Source: Pseudomonas atagonensis
GTDB lineage: Bacteria; Pseudomonadota; Gammaproteobacteria; Pseudomonadales; Pseudomonadaceae
Assembly (NCBI RefSeq): GCF_011369485.1
Contig: NZ_VXCA01000018.1
Coordinates: 62,001-126,000, forward strand
DNA: 64,000 nt
Direction: 5' to 3'
Part shown: piece by piece, positions 57,295 to 64,000 of the stretch
Numbering within the stretch: the stretch's first letter is position 1
Layout: each line of letters opens with the position of its first letter
Program-made: the position numbers and the translations under genes
Notes under the pieces: generated by a model
Told to the model about the DNA's origin: nothing
Databases searched by the model: none
The model's input: only the letters and a program-made list of their open reading frames with translations

Positions 57295-57894
57295 TTAGCC
57301 GACGTGAAACGTCTGGCCGGTTTGCAAGCCTTCGACACTTTTCGCGTAGGCCAGCGCCACATCCGCTGCCGGAACCGGCTTGTAGCCACGGAAGTACGGG
57401 GCGTAGCTGCCCATGGCTTCGAGCAGAACGGTCGGGCTGATTGAGTTCACCCGCAAACCGCGCGGCAGTTCGATGGCGGCCGCACGCACAAAGCTGTCGA
57501 GAGCGCCGTTGACCAGCGCAGCCGAGGCGCCGCTGCGGATCGGGTCGTGGCTGAGCACGCCAGTGGTGAACGTAAACGAGGCGCCATCGTTGGCGAACTC
57601 GCGACCGATCAGCAGCAGATTGACCTGGCCCATCAGTTTGTCTTTGAGACCGAGGGCAAAACTTTCTTCGCTCATCTCGCCCAGCGGCGCGAAGGTCACG
57701 TTACCGGCGGCGCACACCAGTGCATCGAATTTTCCTGTCTGCTCGAACAGCTTGCGGATGGATGCGCTGTCGCTGATATCCACGCGGTAATCACCGCTGT
57801 TGCGGCCGATACGAATGACTTCGTGGCGTTGCGACAGTTCTTTGTCCACGGCCGAACCGATGGTGCCGCCTGCGCCGATCAACAGAATTTTCAT
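57295..57894 (-). CDS. Short-chain dehydrogenase/reductase (small SDR)
   Basis: A 199-aa SDR. The cofactor loop MKILLIGAGGTIGSAV fits a GxxGxxG NAD(P) site, and ALVCAAGNV matches the NAG motif. The usual Tyr-x-x-x-Lys catalytic pair is not obvious (GASAALVNGALDSFVRAAA instead), as in other short SDRs of this kind. Start 57894. It is divergent from the LysR gene, so probably its target. Confidence 0.85.
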   Translation of the reverse strand: MKILLIGAGGTIGSAVDKELSQRHEVIRIGRNSGDYRVDISDSASIRKLFEQTGKFDALVCAAGNVTFAPLGEMSEESFALGLKDKLMGQVNLLLIGREFANDGASFTFTTGVLSHDPIRSGASAALVNGALDSFVRAAAIELPRGLRVNSISPTVLLEAMGSYAPYFRGYKPVPAADVALAYAKSVEGLQTGQTFHVG

Positions 57895-57999
57895 CGTGCT
57901 GTGCCTCAAGTGAATTGAACGAGGTTTCAGTCTAGAGTGGTTTTTTCTTTGGATAAGCGTGCTAATGGGCAACCTTTGGTTTTCAAATGGAAACAATCC

Positions 58000-58914
58000 A
58001 TGAGCGAAATGGATGATCTGGCAGCGTTTGCGGTGTTGATCGAAGCGGGCAGTTTCACCCTGGCGGCGCAGCAGCTGGGTTGCAGCAAGGGCCAGTTGTC
58101 CAAGCGCATCAGCCAGTTGGAGGCGCGTTTCTGCGTGGTGTTGTTGCAGCGCACCACCCGGCGTTTGAGCCTGACCGCTGCGGGCGCCGCGTTGTTACCG
58201 CAAGCTCAGGCGCTGGTCGTTCAGGTTGAAAGAGCGCGGCAGGCACTGGCGCGGCTGAAGGACGACATGGCCGGCCCGGTGCGGATGACGGTGCCGGTGT
58301 CGTTGGGCGAAACCTTCTTTGACGGACTGCTGCTGGAGTTTTCGCAGCAGTACCCCGAGGTGCAGATCGAACTGGAGCTGAACAACAGTTACCGCGATCT
58401 GTCCCGGGATGGCTTCGATCTGGCGATCCGCAGTGAAGTGGCGAATGACGAGCGACTGGTGGCCAAGCCGTTGCTGGCCTGGCAGGAAATGACCTGCGCC
58501 AGCACGGCCTATCTCGAACGCTTCGGTGAGCCGCTGACTCCGCAAGCGTTGGCCGATCACCGTTGTTTGCTCAACAGCCACTACAGCGGTCGCGAAGAAT
58601 GGCTGTATCACCAGCAACACGAATTGCTGCGGGTGCGGGTATCAGGGCCGTTCGCCAGCAATCACTACAGCTTGCTCAAGAAAGCCGCGCTGAGCGGGGC
58701 CGGCATCGCCCGTCTGCCGTCCTATTTACTGCAAGCGGAACTGGCTGACGGCCGATTGCGCTGGCTTCTGCGTGATTATCAGACCCGGCGCATGCCGATG
58801 TACCTGGTACATCCGTATCAGGGCGGTTTGCCGAAACGTACGCAAGTGCTGGCGGACTACATGATGGGGTGGTTCAAACGCAGCGGCGAAGCGTTGGACC
58901 GGCTTCAGCGATAG
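58000..58914 (+). CDS. LysR-family transcriptional regulator
   Basis: A 304-aa regulator. The N-terminal winged helix (MDDLAAFAVLIEAGSFTLAA, QQLGCSKGQLSKRISQLEAR) precedes the effector-binding domain (PVRMTVPVSLGETFFDGLLL, ASTAYLERFGEP), which has the CrgA/DsdC-like pattern. It is divergent from the SDR gene with 105 bp between starts, the usual LysR arrangement. Its stop overlaps the DoxX gene stop by ten bases on the opposite strand. Confidence 0.92.
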   Translation: MSEMDDLAAFAVLIEAGSFTLAAQQLGCSKGQLSKRISQLEARFCVVLLQRTTRRLSLTAAGAALLPQAQALVVQVERARQALARLKDDMAGPVRMTVPVSLGETFFDGLLLEFSQQYPEVQIELELNNSYRDLSRDGFDLAIRSEVANDERLVAKPLLAWQEMTCASTAYLERFGEPLTPQALADHRCLLNSHYSGREEWLYHQQHELLRVRVSGPFASNHYSLLKKAALSGAGIARLPSYLLQAELADGRLRWLLRDYQTRRMPMYLVHPYQGGLPKRTQVLADYMMGWFKRSGEALDRLQR

Positions 58915-59378
58915 CGTCTGGCAATCAGATGATCGATCGACACCTTGCCCGGCCCGGTCACCATCAGGTACAGCAACACCGCCGCCCAGGTGCCGTGGGT
59001 CGGGTAGGCGTCCGGGTAGACGAATATCTGAATGGTCAGGGTCATGCCCAGCAACGCCAGTGCCGAAAACCGTGTTGCGAAGCCGATCAGAATCAGCACA
59101 GGGAAGAAATGTTCGGCGAAGGCAGCCAAATGGGCGGCGACTTCCGGTGAAAGCAGCGGCACGTGGTATTCGCTCTTGAACAGCGGAATGGTCGAGTCGG
59201 CCAAATGCGGCCAGCCGAGTTGAAAGGTGCCGTCGATCAGGTCGATGGCCAGCCCCTCGACCTTGGTTTGCCCGGACTTCCAGAACACCGCGGCAATCGA
59301 GAAACGCGCAATGAAGGCGATCAGGCTCTGGGGAATCCTCTCCAGCAGCGTAATGGCGCGAGTGATGAGGTTGTTCAT
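58905..59378 (-). CDS. DoxX-family membrane protein of the bufferin operon
   Basis: A 157-aa inner-membrane protein with about four TM helices. Family motifs are IARFSIAAVFWKSGQTKVEG and AEHFFPVLILIGFATRFSAL. DoxX proteins often accompany DUF692/DUF2063 genes. Start (59378) overlaps the bufC stop by four bases. Likely role: membrane electron or export partner; unproven. Confidence 0.88.
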   Translation of the reverse strand: MNNLITRAITLLERIPQSLIAFIARFSIAAVFWKSGQTKVEGLAIDLIDGTFQLGWPHLADSTIPLFKSEYHVPLLSPEVAAHLAAFAEHFFPVLILIGFATRFSALALLGMTLTIQIFVYPDAYPTHGTWAAVLLYLMVTGPGKVSIDHLIARRYR

Positions 59379-60136
59379 GGCGATACCTTGTTGTTGTGCA
59401 AGTGAGTGATGACGTTGCGGCTGATCAACAGCGCAAGTGTCTGGCTGAGATCGAACGGTGAACTGTGTTCGGCGGCTGACAGCAGTGACCGGCCGTCGAT
59501 GAGATCGCGGATGAAGTCGCGGGCATTGCGCTCAAGGGCAAATACCTCAACCTCCAGGCCATTGCGCAGCACCAGCGCGTGCTGCGCGAGGTTCACATCG
59601 ATGCCGGCCAGCGTTGCGTCCTGTTGGTGCGCGGCCCAGATGGCAACGACGGCATAAGCGGAATCGAACAACTGCAGGGACGGATGAAACTCGATCTGCA
59701 ATTCGTCCAGGGTGTGCGGAGCGGCGAGTGCGGCGGTGATCTGCTCCGGACGCACAGGCGGTACGTCTGCGGCGTGGTAGGCGAGGGTGCGCAGGCGCTC
59801 TAGACGCGCCACGTCGGCGAGATACGGCACGCTGGACGCCGGTTCGAAAGCTTCAATGAAAGTCGCCAGCCCTTCGCCGTAGCCACTGAGCAACGGACTC
59901 AGCGGTGGCTGGTTCTGGATGAAAATGGCCGCCATGGCATGAAAAAACTCGATGCCGACCAGTTGCGTGACGACGGGGTAGCTGTCGGCTAGAGCGTTGA
60001 TCAGCGAGCTCTGCACGTTGTTTCGATATACCGCGAAACGGCTGGCGGGATCGGCACCGTTGGCGCTGCACAAACCCTCGGGGCAGGGCAGTCGGACATC
60101 GAGGAGCGCGGCGGCGAAAGCGGCTTGCGTGCTCAT
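59375..60136 (-). CDS. bufC: DUF2063 domain protein, BufC-like partner of the MNIO enzyme
   Basis: A 253-aa protein. The DUF2063 N-terminus ([35 protein letters not shown]) and [20 protein letters not shown] are typical. In characterised MNIO systems this domain recognises the precursor peptide and presents it to the oxidase. It overlaps bufB by four bases and doxX by four, so the operon is tightly coupled. Confidence 0.9.
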   Translation of the reverse strand: MSTQAAFAAALLDVRLPCPEGLCSANGADPASRFAVYRNNVQSSLINALADSYPVVTQLVGIEFFHAMAAIFIQNQPPLSPLLSGYGEGLATFIEAFEPASSVPYLADVARLERLRTLAYHAADVPPVRPEQITAALAAPHTLDELQIEFHPSLQLFDSAYAVVAIWAAHQQDATLAGIDVNLAQHALVLRNGLEVEVFALERNARDFIRDLIDGRSLLSAAEHSSPFDLSQTLALLISRNVITHLHNNKVSP

Positions 60137-61029
60137 GAGCGACCTCCTGCGCCAAGCAGGATTTCATCAGCCTGTCGCGCCTCGGCCAGCAACACATCGA
60201 AGACCGGTACCTGATTGTCGCGTTCGATCAGCGTCGCCATCGGCCCGGTGCGCTGCAGCGCTTGCCGGTACAAGGCCCAGACCGCTTGATCGATCGGCGC
60301 ACCGTGATCGTCGATCAGCAAGCGGTCGCCCAGGCTGTCGGCGTCTTCGGCAAACCCCGCCAGGTGAATCTCGGCAACTGCCTGCAGGGGCAAGGCATCG
60401 AGATAGGCCAGCGGGTCGCGTTGATGATTGATGCATGACACGTAGACGTTGTTGACGTCGAGCAGCAAGCCGCAGCCGCTGCGGCGGATCACCTCGGCAA
60501 TGAAGTCCGGCTCATCGAAGGTTGAGCGTTCGAAGCCCAGATAGGTGGCGGGATTCTCCAGCAGCATGGGTCGCTTGAGGCTGTTCTGCACCTGGTCGAT
60601 ATGCTCGCAGACGCGATTGAGTGTCGGTGTGTCATAGGCCAATGGCAGCAAGTCATTGAGGAACACCGGGCCGTGGCTCGACCAGGCCAGATGTTCGGAA
60701 AAGGATTGCGGTTGATAGCGTTCGATCAGTGCTTTGAGGCGTTGCAGATGGTCAACATTCAGCGGCCCTTCAGCGCCGATGGACAAACCGACGCCGTGCA
60801 ACGACAGCGGATACTGCGCGCGGATCAAACCGAGAAAATGATGAAACGGGCCGCCGGCCACCATGTAGTTTTCGGCGTGGACTTCGAAGAAACCGATGTC
60901 CGGGCGAGTATCGAGCACTTCACCAAAGTGTTCGGTCTTGAGCCCCAGCCCCGCACTGGGCGGCAGCCCGCCAGGGGCTGCCTGAGTGCAGGGGAGGACA
61001 GGTTCGCGGGATGAGAACATGATCGTCAC
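60133..61029 (-). CDS. bufB: DUF692/MNIO family non-heme iron oxidase, BufB-like
   Basis: A 298-aa TIM-barrel multinuclear iron oxidative enzyme that modifies Cys residues of a peptide precursor. Probable metal ligands are in [48 protein letters not shown] and [12 protein letters not shown] 61029 or ATG 61020 (MFSSREP) may be the start. It lies 16 bp after the precursor gene and overlaps bufC. Confidence 0.92.
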   Translation of the reverse strand: MTIMFSSREPVLPCTQAAPGGLPPSAGLGLKTEHFGEVLDTRPDIGFFEVHAENYMVAGGPFHHFLGLIRAQYPLSLHGVGLSIGAEGPLNVDHLQRLKALIERYQPQSFSEHLAWSSHGPVFLNDLLPLAYDTPTLNRVCEHIDQVQNSLKRPMLLENPATYLGFERSTFDEPDFIAEVIRRSGCGLLLDVNNVYVSCINHQRDPLAYLDALPLQAVAEIHLAGFAEDADSLGDRLLIDDHGAPIDQAVWALYRQALQRTGPMATLIERDNQVPVFDVLLAEARQADEILLGAGGRS

Positions 61030-61045
61030 TCAGGCAGACCGTCGA

Positions 61046-61351
61046 TCAGGACTTGGCTTTGAAGGCTTCCATCTGACCGAAACCGGTCGGCGAAGTCTTG
61101 CTTTCGGTGGTGGCGCAGGTGCCTTTTGGAACGAGTTTCCAAGCGTTCGGCTGGTAATCCATTTTGGCGGTGCCGGCACACGTGGTGCCTGCGCCTGCGG
61201 CGCAATCGTTGTGACCTTTCATGGCCACGCCGAAGCATTTTTCCATGTCGGCGTCAGCAGCGTGGGCGGTGGAGACAGCGGCCATGCTCAGCGCGGAACC
61301 GAGGGCCAGAACCAGGGCGGTGGCGGACAGGGTGCGGGTGGTAGCAGTCAT
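61046..61351 (-). CDS. bufA1: DUF2282 bufferin-type RiPP precursor (BufA1-like)
   Basis: A 101-aa precursor with a cleavable signal peptide ([19 protein letters not shown]). The mature part has four cysteines, in [17 protein letters not shown] and GTCATT, spaced like DUF2282 peptides. Family work shows the oxidase converts core Cys residues to thiooxazoles that bind copper, protecting the envelope; I infer the same here. Periplasmic export is implied by the signal. First gene of the operon. Confidence 0.92.
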   Translation of the reverse strand: MTATTRTLSATALVLALGSALSMAAVSTAHAADADMEKCFGVAMKGHNDCAAGAGTTCAGTAKMDYQPNAWKLVPKGTCATTESKTSPTGFGQMEAFKAKS

Positions 61352-61383
61352 GATGTTTCTCCAGTCTTGGTCAGGGTTTTTAC

Positions 61384-61438
61384 AAGCGCTTTTGCGCTTG
61401 CTTACCCCTCTAGAGAAAGCTCATGGCGATGCGTTACA
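61384..61438 (-). promoter_or_regulatory. Candidate ECF-type promoter/leader of the bufferin operon
   Basis: On the minus strand TGTAACGC (61431-61438) could be an ECF -35 box, with CTCTAGAG (61408-61415) near the expected -10. A perfect AAGCGC/GCGCTT hairpin (61384-61399) follows in the leader. ECF control is common for such operons, but no sigma-factor gene is adjacent. Confidence 0.35.
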
Positions 61439-61486
61439 GCGGGGCTTGAATCTTTTCCAGAATTTTTCCTGGCACAAGCCTCCCCA

Positions 61487-61576
61487 TGTAGGAATGAGCC
61501 TGCTCGCGAAGGCGTCGTGTCATTCAACATTACCGGCGTCTGACACAGCGCCATCGCGATCAGGCGCACTCCTACA
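61487..61576. repeat. Degenerate REP pair
   Basis: TGTAGGAATGAGCCTGCTCGCGAA and the inverted, decayed CATCGCGATCAGGCGCACTCCTACA retain the pattern of the REP family with many substitutions. It lies in the intergenic region between bufA1 and livF. Confidence 0.7.
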
Positions 61577-61613
61577 GTGGATTTTTGGTGGGTTTGAGGT
61601 TTTGGGCAGGCAC

Positions 61614-61641
61614 AAAAAAACGGCCCGAGGGCCGTTTTTTT
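61614..61641. terminator. Intrinsic terminator after livF
   Basis: ACGGCCC-GA-GGGCCGT with A7 and T7 flanks. It ends the liv operon on the minus strand. Confidence 0.85.
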
Positions 61642-61656
61642 ATTAAGCGAAACTCA

Positions 61657-62358
61657 TCAACCGCCGAGGTACGCCTCGCGTACTTTCGGGTCGGTCAGCA
61701 GGGCTTCACCGGTGCCTTGCATGACCACGCGGCCGTTCTCGAGAACGTACGCGCGGTCAGCGATTTTCAGCGCCTGGTTGGCGTTCTGCTCGACCAGGAA
61801 CACCGTCACGCCGTCCTTGCGCAGCTGTTCGATGATGTCGAAGATCTGCTGGATGATGATCGGTGCCAGGCCCAGCGACGGCTCGTCGAGCAACAGCAGT
61901 TTGGGCTTGCTCATCAGCGCACGGCCGATGGCGAGCATTTGCTGTTCGCCGCCGGACATGGTGCCGCCGCGCTGGTTGAAGCGTTCTTTCAGGCGCGGGA
62001 ACAGGCCGAGAACCTTGTCCATTTGCTCCTGATAGTCGCCCTTGTCGGTGAAGAATCCGCCCATGGACAGGTTTTCTTCAACGGTCAGACGGGCGAACAC
62101 CCGCCGACCTTCCGGCACCACAGCGATGCTTTTGCGCATGATCTGCGACGAGTCCTGGCCGACCAGTTCCTCACCCATGTAACGGATGCTGCCGCTGTGC
62201 GCCTGCGGTGAACCGCAGAGCGTCATCAGCAACGTGGACTTGCCGGCACCGTTGGCGCCGATCAGGGTCACGATTTCGCCCTGACGGACTTCGACGTTGA
62301 CACTGTGCAGGGCCTGGATCTTGCCGTAGAAGGTGGAAACGTTTTCGAACTGCAGCAT
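61657..62358 (-). CDS. livF: Branched-chain amino-acid ABC transporter ATP-binding protein LivF (BraG)
   Basis: A 233-aa ABC ATPase. Walker A GANGAGKSTLLM, signature GGTMSGGEQQMLAIGRAL and Walker B LLLLDEPSLGLAP are intact. It begins MLQFENVSTFYGKIQALHSV. It directly abuts livG, as in the braDEFG operon of P. aeruginosa. Confidence 0.95.
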   Translation of the reverse strand: MLQFENVSTFYGKIQALHSVNVEVRQGEIVTLIGANGAGKSTLLMTLCGSPQAHSGSIRYMGEELVGQDSSQIMRKSIAVVPEGRRVFARLTVEENLSMGGFFTDKGDYQEQMDKVLGLFPRLKERFNQRGGTMSGGEQQMLAIGRALMSKPKLLLLDEPSLGLAPIIIQQIFDIIEQLRKDGVTVFLVEQNANQALKIADRAYVLENGRVVMQGTGEALLTDPKVREAYLGG

Positions 62359-63126
62359 TTACGCTTCCCCCAGGTAGGCTTTGATCACTTCAGGATTGTC
62401 GCGGATCTGTTCCGGCGTGCCGTCGGCCAGGGGCGTGCCCTGGTTGATCACGACGATGTGGTCGGAAATGCTCATGACCAGTTTCATGTCGTGCTCGATC
62501 AGCAACACGGTGACGTTGTGCTCTTCACGCAGCACGCTGATCAGCGCCTTGAGGTCTTCGGTTTCCTTCGGGTTCAGACCGGCGGCCGGTTCGTCGAGCA
62601 TGAGGATCCGCGGACGGGTCATCATGCAGCGAGCGATTTCCAGACGCCGTTGCTGACCGTAAGCCAGGGTGCCGGCGGTGCGGTTGGCGAACTCCTTGAG
62701 GTTGACCTTTTCCAGCCAGTACTCGGCAAATTCCATGGCCTCGCGCTCGCTTTTACGGAACGCCGGGGTCTTGAACAGGCCGGACAGGAAGTTTGTGTTC
62801 AAGTGACGGTGCTGGGCGATCAACAGGTTCTCGACCGCCGTCATGTCCTTGAACAAACGCACGTTCTGGAAGGTTCGCACCACGCCTTTGAGGGCGATCT
62901 TGTGGCCCGGCAGGCCTTGAATCGGCTCGCCGTCCAGCAGGATGCTGCCGCCCGTTGGCTGATAGAAACCGGTCAGGCAGTTGAACACGGTGGTCTTGCC
63001 GGCGCCGTTCGGGCCGATCAGGGCAACCACCTGCTTTTCCTTAACGGTCAGGGCCACACCGTTGACCGCCAGCAAGCCGCCGAAGCGCATGCTCAGGTTT
63101 TCGACTTTAAGGATCTCGCGGCTCAT
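62359..63126 (-). CDS. livG: Branched-chain amino-acid ABC transporter ATP-binding protein LivG (BraF)
   Basis: A 255-aa ABC ATPase. Walker [14 protein letters not shown], signature [16 protein letters not shown] and Walker [14 protein letters not shown] are intact. It has the long LivG linker ([20 protein letters not shown]). The start overlaps the livM stop by four bases. Confidence 0.95.
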   Translation of the reverse strand: MSREILKVENLSMRFGGLLAVNGVALTVKEKQVVALIGPNGAGKTTVFNCLTGFYQPTGGSILLDGEPIQGLPGHKIALKGVVRTFQNVRLFKDMTAVENLLIAQHRHLNTNFLSGLFKTPAFRKSEREAMEFAEYWLEKVNLKEFANRTAGTLAYGQQRRLEIARCMMTRPRILMLDEPAAGLNPKETEDLKALISVLREEHNVTVLLIEHDMKLVMSISDHIVVINQGTPLADGTPEQIRDNPEVIKAYLGEA

Positions 63127-64000
63127 TTTCGCAACTCCATGTGTGGGCGTTGCATCGGCAGCAGACCTTGTGGACGCCAGATCATCATCAACACCATCAG
63201 GGCACCGAACATCAACATGCGGTACTCGCTGAACTCACGCATCATTTCCGGCAACAGGATCATCACCACGGCCGCGAGAATCACGCCCAGTTGTGAACCC
63301 ATGCCACCCAGCACGACGATGGCGAGGATGATCGCCGACTCGATGAAGGTGAACGATTCCGGGGTTACCAGACCCTGACGGGCGGCAAAGAAGCTACCGG
63401 CGAAACCGGCGAAGCTCGCGCCCAGGGTGAATGCCGACAGCTTGATCACGGTCGGATTCAGGCCCAGTGCACGGCAGGCGATTTCATCTTCACGCAGCGC
63501 TTCCCACGCACGGCCGATCGGCATGCGCAGCAGGCGGTTGATGATGAACAATGCCGCCAGCGCCAGCAGCAACGCGACCAGGTAAAGGAAAATCACCTTG
63601 TTGATCGAGTTGTATTCGAGGCCGAAGTATTCGTGGAACGTCTGCAGACCTTCCGCCGCTTTACGTTCGAAGGTCAGGCCGAAGAACGTCGGTTTCTCGA
63701 TGTTGCTGATGCCGTTCGGGCCACCGGTGATATCGGTCAGGTTACGCAGGAACAGACGGATGATCTCGCCGAAGCCGAGGGTCACGATTGCCAGATAGTC
63801 ACCGCGCAGACGCAATACCGGGAAGCCCAGCAGGAAGCCGAACGTCGCCGCCATCAGGCCGGCAATCGGCAGGCAGATCCAAAAGCTCAGGCCGTAGTAG
63901 TGCGACAGCAGCGCGTAGCTGTAGGCGCCGACGGCGTAGAAGCCGACGTAACCGAGGTCGAGCAGACCGGCCAGACCGACCACGATGTTCAGACCGAGGC
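63123..64000 (-). CDS. livM: Branched-chain amino-acid ABC permease LivM (BraE), 5' end beyond window
   Basis: A partial gene; at least 290 residues of the C-terminal part are visible and the N-terminus runs past position 64000 (family length in Pseudomonas is about 400 or more). Hydrophobic segments and the [20 protein letters not shown] and [20 protein letters not shown] stretches are typical of LivM. The EAA-type loop [18 protein letters not shown] is present. It pairs with LivH and the two ATPases. Confidence 0.93.
   Translation of the reverse strand, partial: LGLNIVVGLAGLLDLGYVGFYAVGAYSYALLSHYYGLSFWICLPIAGLMAATFGFLLGFPVLRLRGDYLAIVTLGFGEIIRLFLRNLTDITGGPNGISNIEKPTFFGLTFERKAAEGLQTFHEYFGLEYNSINKVIFLYLVALLLALAALFIINRLLRMPIGRAWEALREDEIACRALGLNPTVIKLSAFTLGASFAGFAGSFFAARQGLVTPESFTFIESAIILAIVVLGGMGSQLGVILAAVVMILLPEMMREFSEYRMLMFGALMVLMMIWRPQGLLPMQRPHMELRK

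Overview
The window is a chromosomal segment of a Pseudomonas, most likely from the P. fluorescens group. The evidence is GC-rich coding DNA, gene neighbourhoods such as rimO-kup, mprF-acvB, quiP-GST and dinG-estB-pdxH, and many inverted-pair REP elements built on the TGTGGGAGCGGGCTTGCTCGC core. No prophage, integrase, transposase or CRISPR array was seen.

Layout. 1-4.5 kb: GNAT acetyltransferase, rimO (S12 methylthiotransferase) and kup (K+ uptake). 4.5-7.5 kb: an accessory pocket with a DUF3077 gene behind a long structured leader, then a tightly coupled winged-helix / AbiEii-like nucleotidyltransferase / PP2C phosphatase operon with a perfect operator-like palindrome. 7.5-12 kb: the lysyl/alanyl-phosphatidylglycerol genes (mprF plus AcvB/VirJ hydrolase) and two tandem initiator tRNA-Met genes. 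12-21 kb: dinB with a LexA box, a lipoprotein, proS, ampG, an alkyltransferase-like protein, a DUF481 porin-like protein, a cold-shock protein, dcd and a small Pseudomonas protein.

21-31.7 kb: the four ligase-associated DNA-damage genes (pdeM, Lhr-like helicase, ATP-dependent ligase, MBL exonuclease). They are split into two pairs by a basic amino-acid ABC transporter cluster in J-Q-M-O-P order. 32-38 kb: quiP-type N-acyl-homoserine-lactone/penicillin acylase, GST, an isochorismatase-like protein with Ser at the Cys position, two SEC-C proteins, an LEA-type lipoprotein and a DUF6231 protein. 38-50.4 kb: two OmpA-family lipoprotein paralogues whose ribosome-binding sites both lie inside similar hairpins, DUF1145, a collagen-like exported protein, CopD, dinG, a GH50/agarase-like glycosidase, an EstB-type serine hydrolase, a third OmpA protein with a histone-H1-like tail, pdxH and a glycine-zipper lipoprotein.

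50.4-52 kb: a colicin-E3-type rRNase toxin and its Im3-like immunity gene. 52-58.9 kb: nhaA, a PLP-dependent cysteine synthase-fold enzyme, a FAD oxidoreductase, a lipoprotein and a divergent SDR/LysR pair. 58.9-61.4 kb: a bufferin-type RiPP operon (DUF2282 precursor, MNIO enzyme, DUF2063 partner, DoxX). 61.6-64 kb: livF-livG-livM of the branched-chain amino-acid transporter, with livM cut by the window edge.

Most of the window is ordinary core genome. The best candidates for something undescribed are the HTH-NTase-PP2C operon, the DUF3077 leader RNA, the paired SD-sequestering hairpins before the OmpA paralogues, and the E3-type toxin with a non-pyocin N-terminus. All functional statements come from reading translations and motifs by eye; no database search was run.
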